Positions 21,464 through 30,819 of a DNA stretch of 64,000 nucleotides are shown here, one piece after another. The stretch covers positions 62,001 to 126,000 of the forward strand of contig NZ_WIWC01000011.1 of NCBI RefSeq assembly GCF_009600315.1, given 5' to 3'. The notes under the pieces were generated by a model. The model saw only the letters and a list, made by a program, of their open reading frames with translations. It did no database searches and had not been told where the DNA came from. Numbering within the stretch: position 1 is the first letter of the stretch; each line of letters starts with the position of its first letter. Position numbers and translations under genes: made by a program. The stretch comes from Pseudomonas helleri (GTDB lineage Bacteria > Pseudomonadota > Gammaproteobacteria > Pseudomonadales > Pseudomonadaceae).

Positions 21464-21498
21464 TTGTGGTTAATTGTTCATTCTTTAGGGAGCAAAGA

Positions 21499-21819
21499 AT
21501 GTCTCATTATATATTTACCATTGCGCGGAATTCTGGAAGTCATCACGCAGGTGCACGCGAGCAAGCCGAGCGTGTCCTTAAACTTTTTATCGCCGCTCAC
21601 CATCCTCTTGTGTACCGAGAGAAAGTCAACGCCGACGATAACGTGGAATATTTGATTTATGAGCCCGAGGGGGCCGAGTTCGGAAAGATTCTTGTCTATA
21701 TCAATAGCGTTATATTTATGGCTTACGGACCTTTGGCGGAAGCTGAAGCTTGGAACACTGAAACTGAGATCACTGATTTGATGGACGGTGAATTCAACAC
21801 TGGCAAGGTGAGTGCTTAG
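21499..21819 (+). CDS. small protein of unknown function, paralogue of the previous gene
   Basis: 106 residues from the ATG at 21499, with AGGGAG upstream; the longer frame from 21460 begins inside the inverted repeat and is unlikely. The function is not recognised. It shares the gapless 49-residue core with the 91-residue protein before it (Y, G, V-x-F, A-W-x-x-E, LM, F). The N-terminal part is longer and has two histidine pairs (SHH, AHH). No signal peptide or membrane helix. The low-GC character suggests a different history from the neighbours. The pairing is conserved enough to suggest related roles, but none is inferred. Confidence 0.75.
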   Translation: MSHYIFTIARNSGSHHAGAREQAERVLKLFIAAHHPLVYREKVNADDNVEYLIYEPEGAEFGKILVYINSVIFMAYGPLAEAEAWNTETEITDLMDGEFNTGKVSA

Positions 21820-21930
21820 GCTGAATCTTGCAATTGAGAGCGACCCTCTTTCTTTGGATATTTCCGCTTTTGGTGGCGTCATCTTTTTCTAATGCAGGCG
21901 GTGTTTTTTCAGCCTTCTTCAATAAACAGA

Positions 21931-21946
21931 GATTCAAGCTTGAATC
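21931..21946. promoter_or_regulatory. perfect 16-bp palindrome upstream of the phasin gene
   Basis: GATTCAAGCTTGAATC, 105 bases before the phasin start. An operator-like symmetric site; the binding protein is unknown, and phaD, the usual regulator of the phasin genes, is absent here. Confidence 0.4.
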
Positions 21947-22051
21947 GTGGGCAATTTGCGTCTAAGCCTGATTGAGGTGAACACCGTGTTCATTTTGGTG
22001 AGTTGCCACGTTGGCTGATCGACGTCACCACTGGGTATAAAGGGGAATACG

Positions 22052-22768
22052 ATGACTGCAAAAAAATCGACTGCACAACAAAGCCCTTCATGGGTAGGTA
22101 AAGTTGAAGAGTATTCCCGCAAAATCTGGTTGGCGGGTTTGGGTGTTTATTCAAAAATTGATACGGATGGCAGCAGTCTGTTCGACAGTCTGGTCAAAGA
22201 GGGTGAAAAGGCCGAGAAGCTAACCAAGGCAGGCGCGCCTAAAGCAACATCATCAACAACGCGCTCCAAAGTGGATGACGTTAAAGAATTGGCATTGGAG
22301 AAGTGGAGCGAGTTGGAAGAGGCATTCGACAAGCGTTTGAACAGTGCCATTTCACGTTTGGGCGTGCCCAGTCGTGAGGAGGTGAAAGCACTGCACGCTA
22401 AGGTTGAGGCGCTCACTCAACATATTGAAAAGCTCACTGCTGCCGCCTCCAAAGTAGCGGCGAGCAAAGCACCTGCTGCGAGCAAGCCTGCACCCGTCAA
22501 GGCGGCTGCCAAACCTGCGGTCGCCAAGTCGGCTTCCAAACCAGCAAGCCGCGCCACCGCGCCCGCTAAACCTGTTGCTGCAAAGCCTGCCACTAAACCT
22601 GCGGTTAAACCGGCAGCCAAAGCGCCTTCAGCCACCAACAAGGCTGTTGCCGCGAAACCCGCTGCTGCCAAAGCGGCTCCTGAAAAGCCCGCTACCCGCA
22701 AAAAAGCTGCCGCACCGAAAGCGGCCCCGGCAGTGGTCACACCGCCACTTGAAAAAACCTCAAGCTAA
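22052..22768 (+). CDS. phaF: PhaF-like phasin with histone-H1-like tail
   Basis: 238 residues. The N-terminal phasin domain (about 1-125: WVGKVEEYSRKIWLAGLGVYSKI, then an amphipathic and heptad-like region ending KALHAKVEALTQHIEKL) binds PHA granules in known PhaF proteins. The C-terminal half is low-complexity Ala/Lys/Pro repeats (AKPA, KPAA) like histone H1, which in PhaF bind DNA and help partition granules at division. AAAGGGG precedes the ATG. PHA synthases are missing next door, so the protein may act without granules, for instance on the nucleoid, or granule synthesis may be encoded elsewhere. PhaI, which lacks the basic tail, is excluded by that tail. Confidence 0.85.
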   Translation: MTAKKSTAQQSPSWVGKVEEYSRKIWLAGLGVYSKIDTDGSSLFDSLVKEGEKAEKLTKAGAPKATSSTTRSKVDDVKELALEKWSELEEAFDKRLNSAISRLGVPSREEVKALHAKVEALTQHIEKLTAAASKVAASKAPAASKPAPVKAAAKPAVAKSASKPASRATAPAKPVAAKPATKPAVKPAAKAPSATNKAVAAKPAAAKAAPEKPATRKKAAAPKAAPAVVTPPLEKTSS

Positions 22769-22817
22769 AGAGCTTCGCCAAGGCCAGCTATGCCCGACGC
22801 TCCGTAGTAGCGGGTGC

Positions 22818-23195
22818 TTAAAGCATCAGCTTCACAACGGAGACTGCGGGGTCCCGAGATTTTCCGGCTTTTTTCAGCTCATCGAGATAATCCGCCCATA
22901 AAGCGTCCTGACGTTTACCCAGTTCATAGAGGTAGTCCCAGGTAAACAAACCGCTGTCATGGCCGTCATCGAAGGTGAGCTTGAGCGCGTATTGGCCCGC
23001 AGGTTCGACTTTGCTCAAGCCGACATTGATTTTGCCGTATTGCAGTATCGGCTTGCCGTGGCCCTGAACTTCGGCAGAAGGCGAATGCACACGCAAAAAC
23101 TCGGCAGGCAAGGTGTATACCTCGTCTGGCCCATAGGTGAGCGAGAGGGTTTTAGAGACTTTGTGCAGTTTGATAGCTGTAGGAAGCTTGGTCAT
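22818..23195 (-). CDS. DUF971 (GBBH-like N-terminal) protein
   Basis: 125 residues. It contains the DUF971 fold seen at the N-terminus of gamma-butyrobetaine hydroxylase (GPDEVYTLPAEFLRVHSPSAEVQGHG, LTFDDGHDSGLFTWDYLYELG). The family is often linked to iron-sulfur or metal handling, but no role is established. It is located just downstream of hslU on the same strand, as in other Pseudomonas, where phaC1 lies on its other side. Here its 3' end faces the phasin gene 49 bases away, marking the site where the pha genes are missing. Confidence 0.9.
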   Translation of the reverse strand: MTKLPTAIKLHKVSKTLSLTYGPDEVYTLPAEFLRVHSPSAEVQGHGKPILQYGKINVGLSKVEPAGQYALKLTFDDGHDSGLFTWDYLYELGKRQDALWADYLDELKKAGKSRDPAVSVVKLML

Positions 23196-23245
23196 TGCCT
23201 TGGGTCCGTCAGAGTTAATGTGCCTTTAGCCCAGGTACAAACACA

Positions 23246-23344
23246 GTAGCCGCTGACGCAGGTTACGATCGCCAACCGTGTCGGCGCAGGATCCAGAGAT
23301 CACTGAAGGCTTTTGAGCCTTATCGCAGCCCTCGCAGCGGCTAC
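23246..23344. repeat. degenerate REPIN between hslU and the DUF971 gene
   Basis: Left arm GTAGCCGCTGACGCAGG and right arm CTCGCAGCGGCTAC are imperfect inverted copies of the same REP family as at 14213-14289. Confidence 0.65.
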
Positions 23345-23375
23345 ATGTACTGTGTACACCCTTGCGGGTTGAGGC

Positions 23376-24710
23376 TTACAAGATGTAGCGCGAGAGGTCT
23401 TCGTTCTCGGCCAGTTCACCCAGGTGGCTGTTCACATACTCGGCATCAATGCGGATTGGCTCCTCTTGATGAGCGCTGGCGATATCACCGGCACTGAAAG
23501 ACACCTCTTCAAGCAGGCGCTCAAGCAGTGTGTGCAGGCGGCGAGCACCGATGTTTTCGGTTTTCTCGTTAACCTGCCAGGCGATTTCCGCCAAGCGCTT
23601 GATGCCCTCTGGCATGAACTCGATGTTCAGACCTTCGGTCTTCAGCAGCTCGCGGTATTGCTCGGTCAAAGAGGCATGCGGCTCGCTGAGAATGCGTTCG
23701 AAGTCTTCAGGCGACAAGGCCTTGAGTTCAACGCGGATCGGCAAACGGCCTTGCAGCTCAGGCACCAGATCGCTTGGTTTGCTCAGGTGGAAAGCACCCG
23801 ATGCGATGAACAGGATATGGTCTGTTTTGACCATGCCCAGCTTGGTATTGACGGTGCAGCCCTCGATCAATGGCAGCAAGTCGCGCTGCACGCCTTCGCG
23901 GGATACGTCGGCGCCGCCGACATTGCCACGCTTGGCCACTTTGTCGATTTCATCGATAAACACAATGCCGTGTTGCTCTACGGCTTCCAGTGCTTTGGCT
24001 TTGAGTTCTTCATCGTTAACCAGGCGGCTGGCTTCTTCGTCACGCACCATTTTCAGGGCTTCTTTGACTTTCAGCTTGCGGTTTTTGCGCTTGCCTTTGC
24101 CCATGTTGGCAAACAGGCTTTGCAACTGGTTGGTCATTTCTTCCATGCCAGGCGGCGCAGAAATATCGACACCGGCGATGTCCGCCACTTCGATTTCGAT
24201 TTCTTTGTCGTCCAGCTGACCTTCACGCAGGCGCTTGCGGAACAGCTGGCGCGTGTTGGAATCCTGTGGCACTGCGGCTTCTTCACCAAAAGTGCGAGGA
24301 GGCGGCAGCAGGGCATCGAGGATGCGCTCTTCGGCCGCTTCTTCAGCGCGGTGGCGAACCTTGACGATTTCCTGTTCGCGTAGCAGTTTGATGGCGGCAT
24401 CGGCTAGATCACGAATGATCGACTCGACGTCGCGGCCGACATAGCCGACTTCGGTGAATTTGGTAGCTTCCACTTTGATGAACGGGGCGTTGGCCAATTT
24501 GGCCAGGCGACGTGCGATTTCGGTTTTACCGACACCGGTCGGGCCGATCATCAGAATGTTTTTTGGCGTCACTTCAACGCGCAGCTCTTCGGGCAGTTGC
24601 ATCCGGCGCCAGCGGTTACGCAGGGCGATGGCAACGGCGCGTTTGGCGTCGTCCTGGCCGATGATGTGGCGATTGAGCTCGTGGACAATTTCGCGGGGAG
24701 TCATGGACAT
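23376..24710 (-). CDS. hslU: HslU, ATPase subunit of the HslUV protease
   Basis: AAA+ unfoldase that feeds substrates to HslV. 444 residues from the ATG at 24710 ([23 protein letters not shown]), equal to the usual length; an upstream extension is not conserved. Walker A GPTGVGKT, Walker [11 protein letters not shown], an I-domain with charged repeats between them, and the C-terminal tail ending SRYIL that inserts into HslV. It lies 68 bases after hslV and is served by the heat-shock promoter upstream of hslV. Confidence 0.98.
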   Translation of the reverse strand: MSMTPREIVHELNRHIIGQDDAKRAVAIALRNRWRRMQLPEELRVEVTPKNILMIGPTGVGKTEIARRLAKLANAPFIKVEATKFTEVGYVGRDVESIIRDLADAAIKLLREQEIVKVRHRAEEAAEERILDALLPPPRTFGEEAAVPQDSNTRQLFRKRLREGQLDDKEIEIEVADIAGVDISAPPGMEEMTNQLQSLFANMGKGKRKNRKLKVKEALKMVRDEEASRLVNDEELKAKALEAVEQHGIVFIDEIDKVAKRGNVGGADVSREGVQRDLLPLIEGCTVNTKLGMVKTDHILFIASGAFHLSKPSDLVPELQGRLPIRVELKALSPEDFERILSEPHASLTEQYRELLKTEGLNIEFMPEGIKRLAEIAWQVNEKTENIGARRLHTLLERLLEEVSFSAGDIASAHQEEPIRIDAEYVNSHLGELAENEDLSRYIL

Positions 24711-24778
24711 GGTAGTTGGCGTTCCTCTAGCTAAAGTAAGGGTCACAAACGGGCAGGCATACCGGCCCGGCAGGCGTC

Positions 24779-25309
24779 TTAATTAGCGAGGTCCTGCTCC
24801 TCGATAGTAATGTTGTGGTTAGTGAATACGCAGATGTCGCCAGCGATACCGAGTGCGGTTTCCGCGATTTCTCGGGCCGAAAGGTCGGTTTTCATCAGCA
24901 GGGCGCGGGCTGCCGCTTGAGCAAATGCACCGCCAGAGCCCATTGCGATCAAGCCGTCTTCAGGCTCAACGACGTCACCGTTGCCGGTAATGATCAACGA
25001 GGCATCTTTATTGGCGACTGCCAACATGGCCTCCAGGCGGCTCAGTGAGCGATCGGTACGCCATTCTTTGGCTAACTCGACCGCGGCACGAACCAGATGG
25101 CCTTGATGTTTCTCAAGCTGGCCTTCAAAGCGTTCGAACAAGGTAAATGCATCGGCGGTCGCACCGGCAAAGCCGGCGATAACCTGACCGTGATAGAGGC
25201 GACGAACTTTTTTCGCGTTGCCTTTCATCACGGTATTGCCAAGGGAAACCTGGCCGTCGCCAGCCATGACGACTTTGCCGTGACGGCGTACTGAAACGAT
25301 GGTGGTCAA
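24779..25309 (-). CDS. hslV: HslV, peptidase subunit of the HslUV protease
   Basis: Threonine peptidase of the proteasome type, forming two stacked hexamers. 176 residues from a TTG start at 25309 (read as Met-Thr-Thr-Ile-Val), with GGAGA upstream; this start leaves Thr as the catalytic first residue after Met removal. [21 protein letters not shown] and [14 protein letters not shown] are typical. A longer frame upstream would bury the catalytic Thr and is rejected. An RpoH-type promoter lies 46 bases upstream. Confidence 0.97.
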   Translation of the reverse strand: MTTIVSVRRHGKVVMAGDGQVSLGNTVMKGNAKKVRRLYHGQVIAGFAGATADAFTLFERFEGQLEKHQGHLVRAAVELAKEWRTDRSLSRLEAMLAVANKDASLIITGNGDVVEPEDGLIAMGSGGAFAQAAARALLMKTDLSAREIAETALGIAGDICVFTNHNITIEEQDLAN

Positions 25310-25354
25310 GGGAGAGTCTCCACGCAGCGGGGCGAAAATGCCTGATGGAATTAC

Positions 25355-25381
25355 ATATGGGGGTTGTAGTCGGTTTTTCAA
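25355..25381 (-). promoter_or_regulatory. RpoH (sigma-32) type promoter of hslVU
   Basis: On the minus strand TTGAAA is followed after 13 bases by CCCCATAT, matching the sigma-32 consensus (CTTGAA, 13-15 bases, CCCCATnT). It lies in the right place and direction for hslVU. Confidence 0.8.
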
Positions 25382-25433
25382 CCGCGGGAAGGGAATGTAG
25401 ATGAGTGGGGCAAGACGAGGAAGGGATAAAGCA

Positions 25434-25484
25434 TCGCGAGCAAGCTCGCTCTTACAGAATTCATGCATCTCTGTAGGAGCGAGC
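25434..25484. repeat. partial REPIN (GAGCGAGCTTGCTC type)
   Basis: TCGCGAGCAAGCTCGCTC on the left and TGTAGGAGCGAGC on the right, a third Pseudomonas REP family; the right arm is truncated. It lies between the SPOR-protein gene and the hslVU promoter. Confidence 0.65.
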
Positions 25485-25496
25485 CTGTAATCGGTT

Positions 25497-26189
25497 TTAG
25501 CGGCGCTGTTGCAACAGCAAATTATTGAAGCCGCTACCGGCCAATTGCTTTTGAGCAACGGTCAGTTGGTCGCGGTTAGTAAACGGCCCGACCAGCACGC
25601 GGTACCAGGTTTCATCCTTGACGGTGCCCGCCTCAACAGTGGCGGTTTGCCCCAACAAAATGATTTGCGCACGTACCCGTTCAGCATCGGCCTGTTTGCG
25701 GAACGAGCCCGCTTGCAGGAAGAACTTGGTCACAGGGGCCGCTTTTATCACAGGCGGCGCCGGTGGTGGCGTGACGCCGCTCAGCGCCGCTTGAGCGCGA
25801 GCCGTGTCGATTTTCGCGGCTTCTGCAGGCGTGACTGGTACTACAGGTGCTGTTTGCGGAGTGGGCGGAGTTTTTTCCGGCACGGCATCGGGCGGCACGA
25901 TCACTTCTGACTCGGGCAACAAGGTGTAGAAATCGTACTTGGGCTTGGCCGGCTGAGTCGGGCTAGGTGCCGTTTTATTGGCTTGCTCGACCTGTGAGGC
26001 CTTTTGCTGCTCTTGCTTGACCCGTTTGACGTCGTCGCCCTTACCGGGTTCGAGTTTCATCAAGAACACAATAAACGCGCCCACCGTGAGGCCGATAGCC
26101 ATCCACAGCCAGCCCGGAATCGGCTGTTTGGCGGGCGCTTGATACCGGCTGGCGCCTCGCTTGGGTACAGGCTTCTTTTTAGCGGCCAA
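25497..26189 (-). CDS. SPOR-domain cell-division-type membrane protein (FtsN-like)
   Basis: 230 residues. Basic cytoplasmic N-terminus ([15 protein letters not shown]), one membrane helix at about residues 27-46 ([18 protein letters not shown]), a charged and Pro-rich periplasmic linker, and a C-terminal SPOR domain (about 152-228, [25 protein letters not shown]) that binds denuded peptidoglycan. This layout matches FtsN, a late division protein. The start is TTG one base after the argS stop, with GGAG in the argS end, so the two are coupled. It could also be another SPOR protein; the argS-hslV location supports the FtsN-like assignment in Pseudomonas. Confidence 0.88.
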   Translation of the reverse strand: MAAKKKPVPKRGASRYQAPAKQPIPGWLWMAIGLTVGAFIVFLMKLEPGKGDDVKRVKQEQQKASQVEQANKTAPSPTQPAKPKYDFYTLLPESEVIVPPDAVPEKTPPTPQTAPVVPVTPAEAAKIDTARAQAALSGVTPPPAPPVIKAAPVTKFFLQAGSFRKQADAERVRAQIILLGQTATVEAGTVKDETWYRVLVGPFTNRDQLTVAQKQLAGSGFNNLLLQQRR

Positions 26190-26190
26190 C

Positions 26191-27927
26191 TTACATGCGC
26201 TCCAGAGTTTCCAGACCCAGCAGTTCCAGGCCTTGCTTGAGGGTGCGGCCCGACAATGCGGCCAAACGCAGGCGGCTTTGCTTCTGTGCTTTGTCTTCTG
26301 CGCTCAGGATCGGGCAATTCTCGTAGAAGCTGGAGAACAGGCCGGCCACTTCGTACAGGTACGTGCACAGGGTGTGCGGGGTGCCTTTTTCGGCCACGTG
26401 ATTCAGTACTTCGCCGAACTGCGCCAATTTGGCTGCCAGCTCTTGTTCCTGCGGTGCTTGAAGAATGATGTGGCCTTCAACTTCATTGAAGTTCTTGCCC
26501 AGCTTACGGAACACGCCCGCAACACGGGTGTAGGCATACAGCAGGTAAGGTGCGGTATTGCCTTCAAAGTTCAACATCAGGTCGAAGTTGAAGCTGTAAT
26601 CGCTGGTGCGGTGCTTGGACAAGTCGGCGTATTTCACAGCGCCAATGCCAACCACTTTGGCAATGGCACGCAGTTCTTCTTCAGCCAGCTCGGGGTTCTT
26701 CTCTTTAACCAGCGTGTAAGCACGTTCTTTGGCTTCGTTGAGCAGGTCGATCAGTTTGACCGTGCCACCGTCGCGGGTTTTGAACGGGCGGCCATCAGCG
26801 CCATTCATGGTGCCGAAGCCCATGTGCTCCATTTCCATCGGGTGGGTAATGAAACCGGCTTTGCGGGCGACGGCAAACACTTGCTGGAAGTGCAGGGCCT
26901 GACGCTGGTCGACAAAGTACAGGGCGCGGTCGGCTTTCAGTACGCCGCTGCGGTACCGAATGGCTGCAAGGTCGGTGGTGGCATACAGATAGCCGCCGTC
27001 CGCCTTGACGATAATCACCGGCAATGGCTCGCCTTCAGCGTTTTTGAATTCGTCGAGGAACACGCACTGGGCGCCGTTGCTCTCGACCAACATGCCTTTG
27101 GCCTTGAGGTCGTTGACGACGTTGATCAGGTCGTCGTTATAGGCGCTTTCGCCCATCACATCGGCCATGGTCAATTTGACGTTCAACTGCTCGTAGATTT
27201 TTTGGCAGTGCGACAGCGAAATATCTTTGAACTTGGTCCACAACGCCAGGCAGTCGGGGTCGCCGGCTTGCAGCTTGACCACCAGGCTACGGGCACGGTC
27301 GGCGAACTCGGGGGACTCGTCGAAGCGCTTTTTGGCCGCGCGGTAGAAGTTTTCGAGGTCAGACAGCTCGTCGCTGGTGATCGGGTTTTCTTCCAGATAG
27401 GCCATCAGCATGCCGAACTGGGTGCCCCAGTCGCCGACGTGGTTCTGACGGATCACGTCGTCGCCGAGGAATTCCAGTACCCGTGCCACGCCATCGCCAA
27501 TGATGGTCGAGCGCAGGTGGCCCACGTGCATTTCTTTGGCCAGATTAGGCGCTGACATGTCGATTACGGTGCGCATGGCAGGTGTCGCCTTGCGCACACC
27601 AATTTTCTCATCGGCCAGTGCCGCATCGAGGCGCGAAGCCAGGGCTTGGGTGTTTTGGAAGAAGTTCAGGAAGCCCGGACCGGCGATTTCGGTCTTGCTG
27701 ATTTGCTCATCGGCCGGCAGGGCAGCGATGATTTTCTCAGCCAGGTCGCGCGGCTTCATACCGGCTGGCTTGGCCAGCATCATGGCGATGTTGCTGGCGA
27801 AGTCGCCGTGGGTTTTGTCACGGGCGTTTTCCACCTGAATCGCTGGCGTCAGGCCTTCAGGCAACACACCTTCTGTGACGAGTTGATCCAGGGCTTGTTG
27901 AATAAGCTGGCGAATGGTGTCTTTCAT
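26191..27927 (-). CDS. argS: arginyl-tRNA synthetase
   Basis: Class I synthetase that charges tRNA-Arg. 578 residues from the ATG at 27927 ([16 protein letters not shown]). The HIGH motif is HVGH within [23 protein letters not shown] sequence. The canonical KMSK lysine motif is not obvious, as in many ArgRS ([14 protein letters not shown] is at that place). The C-terminal helical anticodon-binding domain ends LGLETLERM. It is followed directly by the SPOR-protein gene. Confidence 0.97.
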   Translation of the reverse strand: MKDTIRQLIQQALDQLVTEGVLPEGLTPAIQVENARDKTHGDFASNIAMMLAKPAGMKPRDLAEKIIAALPADEQISKTEIAGPGFLNFFQNTQALASRLDAALADEKIGVRKATPAMRTVIDMSAPNLAKEMHVGHLRSTIIGDGVARVLEFLGDDVIRQNHVGDWGTQFGMLMAYLEENPITSDELSDLENFYRAAKKRFDESPEFADRARSLVVKLQAGDPDCLALWTKFKDISLSHCQKIYEQLNVKLTMADVMGESAYNDDLINVVNDLKAKGMLVESNGAQCVFLDEFKNAEGEPLPVIIVKADGGYLYATTDLAAIRYRSGVLKADRALYFVDQRQALHFQQVFAVARKAGFITHPMEMEHMGFGTMNGADGRPFKTRDGGTVKLIDLLNEAKERAYTLVKEKNPELAEEELRAIAKVVGIGAVKYADLSKHRTSDYSFNFDLMLNFEGNTAPYLLYAYTRVAGVFRKLGKNFNEVEGHIILQAPQEQELAAKLAQFGEVLNHVAEKGTPHTLCTYLYEVAGLFSSFYENCPILSAEDKAQKQSRLRLAALSGRTLKQGLELLGLETLERM

Positions 27928-28043
27928 GGTCTTCTCTTTCAACCGCAAGCGCGGTAGCGCTTTAGTGCGCAGGTGGAAAAAGTGGGGATTATCCGTTGCT
28001 GGGTCGGCCTTGCCAACCTTAGCCGACGGGCTTTGTTAAATCT

Positions 28044-28110
28044 GTCGCCGCTGCCTCAGGCAGCGACTCTGCTTTTGAATAAAACTTTATCGCAGCCTTC
28101 GGCAGCGGCG
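28044..28110. repeat. degenerate REPIN between priA and argS
   Basis: Arms GTCGCCGCTGCC and CGCAGCCTTCGGCAGCGGCG (same family as 14213-14289). It separates priA from argS, both leftward. Confidence 0.7.
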
Positions 28111-28123
28111 CCATGGACGTGGG

Positions 28124-30343
28124 TCAATAAAGATCGACCGGGTCCACATCCAGCGACCAGCGTACCTGTCGGCCGCTGGGCATTTGCTCCAGCACCAGCA
28201 GCCACTGGTTCAGCAGGCGATGCAATGGGGCACGGGCATTGGCTTGAAGTAATAGCTGGGCACGGTAGCGTCCGGCGCGCCGTTCCATCGGCGCGGGCAC
28301 CGGGCCAAGCAACTCAATCCCGCTTAAATTCAGCTCGCCCAGCAAACGCTCGGCCTCGCTGCACGCTTCGTCCAGAAAACCTTCAGCTTGCCCCGGCTTG
28401 TGAGCCTCGGCGCGCAACAGGGCCAGATGAGCGAAGGGCGGCAAGCCTGCGGCACGGCGCTCGCTCAAGGCTTGCTCGGCAAAGGCGAAGTAGCCTTGCT
28501 CCGTCAGCTGAATCAGCAGCGGATGGTCGGCCAGATGGGTCTGGATGATCACCTTGCCCGGTTCCTCGGCGCGGCCTGCACGGCCTGCAACCTGAACGAT
28601 AAGCTGGGCCATGCGCTCGCTGGCGCGAAAGTCGCCCGAGAACAAACCGCCGTCGGCGTCCAGAATCGATACCAGCGTTACCCGGGGGAAGTGATGGCCT
28701 TTAGCGAGCATTTGCGTGCCGATCAAAATGCACGGCTGGCCTTTTTGAATCGTGGCAAACAGCTGGTTCATCGCGTCTTTACGTGAGGTGCTGTCGCGAT
28801 CAACCCGCAACACGGGGTAGTCAGGGAACAAAATCCCTAGCCGTTCTTCCGCGCGCTCGGTGCCAGCACCCACAGGGCGCAAGTCGACTTTGTGGCACTG
28901 CGGGCAGTTGCGTGGCACTCGCTCGACGTAGCCGCAGTGATGGCAGCGCAGCTCGTTAGAGCGTTGATGGACCGTCATGCGCGCATCGCAACGCTGGCAC
29001 TCCGACATCCAGCCGCAGTCGTGGCACAACAAGGTCGGGGCAAAGCCGCGGCGGTTGAGGAACACCAGCACCTGCTGGCCCGCCGCCAGCGTTTGGCCGA
29101 TGGCTTGCTGCATGGGGCCGGAAATGCCGCTGTCCAGTGGGCGGCTTTTGACATCCAGTCGCAGGAAACGCGGCTGTTTGGCACCACCCGCCCGTTCATT
29201 CAAACGCAGCAAGCCGTAGCGGCCGGTGTAGGCGTTATGCAAGCTTTCAAGGGACGGCGTGGCCGAGCCAAGCACAATTGGTATGTTTTCTTGTCGGGCG
29301 CGTACCAGTGCCAGGTCGCGGGCGTGATAGCGCAGGCCTTCCTGCTGTTTATAAGAACCGTCGTGCTCTTCGTCGATGATGATCAGGCCCGGGTTTTTCA
29401 TCGGGGTGAACAGCGCCGAGCGCGTGCCAATAATAATGTCGGCCTCGCCATCACGAGCGGCCAGCCAGCTTTCCAGCCGTTCACGGTCGTTGACCGCCGA
29501 ATGCACCAGCGCGATGCGTGCGTTGAAGCGCTGCTCGAAGCGGGCCAGGGTTTGCGGGCCGAGGTTGATCTCCGGGATCAACACCAGCGCCTGTTTGCCG
29601 GCCTGCAGGGTTTCGCGAATCAGCTGCAAATACACTTCGGTTTTACCGCTGCCCGTGACGCCCGCCAATAAAAAGGCATGGAAATGATCGAATCCTGCAC
29701 GAATGGCCTCGTAGGCGGCCCGTTGTTCAGCGTTGAGCGGCAGCTCGGGCTGGGCCAGCCAGTGCTCATGTCGTTCACTGGGTGCATGGCGACGTATTTC
29801 GACCGTCACCAGCCCTTTGGCCAGCAACAGGTCGAGGCTGTCTTTGCTCAGCATCAATTTGCTCAGCAGTTGATGCGCCACACCGTGGGGGTGCTGGGCC
29901 AGTGTGGCCAGCGCTTCACGCTGGCGCGGCGCGCGGGCGACACGCGGATCGTCAAGCTGGGCACCGGGGGCGATCTGCCAAAAGCGCTCCTGCCGGGTTT
30001 CAGCCAGCTCACCCTGACGCAGTAAAACCGGCAGCGCCCAGCTCAGGGTGTCGCCCAGGCTGTGCTGGTAATACTGCGAAGTCCATAAACACAGCTTGAA
30101 TAAAGAAGCCGGCAGCGGTGGCGTCGCGTCAAGCAGAGCGATGGCTGGCTTGAGTTTGTCGGCTGGCACGTCGCTGTGATCGACCACCTCAACTAAAATG
30201 CCGATCATTTCACGCCGCCCGAACGGTACCCGCAAGCGCATCCCGGGCTGCAATTGCTCGCGTCGAACGCCCGCAGGCGCCCGGTAATCGAACAAACGGC
30301 GCAGGGGGGAAGGCAGGGCAAGGCGCAAAATGGCGTCGGGCAC
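28124..30343 (-). CDS. priA: primosomal protein N' (replication restart helicase)
   Basis: 3'-5' DNA helicase that reloads the replisome at stalled forks. 739 residues from a GTG start. Walker A is GVTGSGKTEVY and Walker B/DEAH-type IIIDEEHD. The zinc region has eight Cys in CxxC pairs (CHDCGWMSECQRC and CHHCGYVERVPRNCPQC). The N-terminal 3'-DNA-end-binding domain begins LRLALPSPLRRLFDY. It is divergent from rpmE. Confidence 0.97.
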   Translation of the reverse strand: MPDAILRLALPSPLRRLFDYRAPAGVRREQLQPGMRLRVPFGRREMIGILVEVVDHSDVPADKLKPAIALLDATPPLPASLFKLCLWTSQYYQHSLGDTLSWALPVLLRQGELAETRQERFWQIAPGAQLDDPRVARAPRQREALATLAQHPHGVAHQLLSKLMLSKDSLDLLLAKGLVTVEIRRHAPSERHEHWLAQPELPLNAEQRAAYEAIRAGFDHFHAFLLAGVTGSGKTEVYLQLIRETLQAGKQALVLIPEINLGPQTLARFEQRFNARIALVHSAVNDRERLESWLAARDGEADIIIGTRSALFTPMKNPGLIIIDEEHDGSYKQQEGLRYHARDLALVRARQENIPIVLGSATPSLESLHNAYTGRYGLLRLNERAGGAKQPRFLRLDVKSRPLDSGISGPMQQAIGQTLAAGQQVLVFLNRRGFAPTLLCHDCGWMSECQRCDARMTVHQRSNELRCHHCGYVERVPRNCPQCHKVDLRPVGAGTERAEERLGILFPDYPVLRVDRDSTSRKDAMNQLFATIQKGQPCILIGTQMLAKGHHFPRVTLVSILDADGGLFSGDFRASERMAQLIVQVAGRAGRAEEPGKVIIQTHLADHPLLIQLTEQGYFAFAEQALSERRAAGLPPFAHLALLRAEAHKPGQAEGFLDEACSEAERLLGELNLSGIELLGPVPAPMERRAGRYRAQLLLQANARAPLHRLLNQWLLVLEQMPSGRQVRWSLDVDPVDLY

Positions 30344-30462
30344 GCGGGGCTCTCAAGTGATGAACGGCGAAGATGGCCCGGAGCCTAGCAGACAACGTGC
30401 CCCGGGACTAAAAAGCTGGGCAGTATTAGATGAAAGAATTGGGTTGGAGCATGATTGGCCGC

Positions 30463-30490
30463 TTGCGTCAATGCAAAGGTCTGGTATTAT
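30463..30490 (+). promoter_or_regulatory. sigma-70 type promoter of rpmE
   Basis: TTGCGT, 16-base spacer, TATTAT, ending 72 bases before the rpmE start. The leader between has room for an L31 control structure, but none was recognised with confidence. Confidence 0.55.
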
Positions 30491-30562
30491 CGGCGCCCTA
30501 AATTTACGTGCGGTATTCAACAATGGTGTTGAGTGGCGGCACGCTAGCCTGAGGAATACCCC

Positions 30563-30814
30563 ATGAAAGCCGATATCCATCCAGCGTACGAAACAATCCT
30601 GGTAACTTGCAGCTGCGGCAACAAGTTCGAAACTCGTTCGAACCTGTGCAAGCCACTGGGCACTGACGTATGCAACGAGTGCCACCCGTTCTACACCGGT
30701 AAGCAAAAAACTCTGGACATTGGCGGTCGTGTTGATCGCTTCAAGACTCGTTTTGGTGCTTTCGGCGCTAAAGCAGCCGCTCCAGCAGCAGAAGCAGAAA
30801 AAGCAGCCGAGTAA
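30563..30814 (+). CDS. rpmE: 50S ribosomal protein L31, zinc-binding form
   Basis: Large-subunit ribosomal protein bridging to the 30S head. 83 residues. Cys16, Cys18, Cys37 and Cys40 (TCSCGN and [10 protein letters not shown]) form the zinc site of the C+ form. The Ala/Glu/Lys-rich C-terminal tail ([13 protein letters not shown]) is an extension seen in pseudomonads. GAGG precedes the ATG. A terminator-like hairpin follows 45 bases after the stop, inside the start of the next gene. Confidence 0.97.
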   Translation: MKADIHPAYETILVTCSCGNKFETRSNLCKPLGTDVCNECHPFYTGKQKTLDIGGRVDRFKTRFGAFGAKAAAPAAEAEKAAE

Positions 30815-30819
30815 GGCTG

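Noticed and set aside
22417..22740. Ala/Gly-rich minus-strand frame opposite the phasin tail
   Set aside because: It is the reverse reading of the AKPA repeats; low complexity, no start signal.
22441..22740. Repeat array in the phasin tail as a CRISPR or satellite
   Set aside because: The repetition follows codons for Ala, Lys and Pro in one frame and the units are irregular.
25310..25558. N-terminal extension of HslV
   Set aside because: It would place residues before the catalytic Thr and run through a REPIN and the heat-shock promoter.
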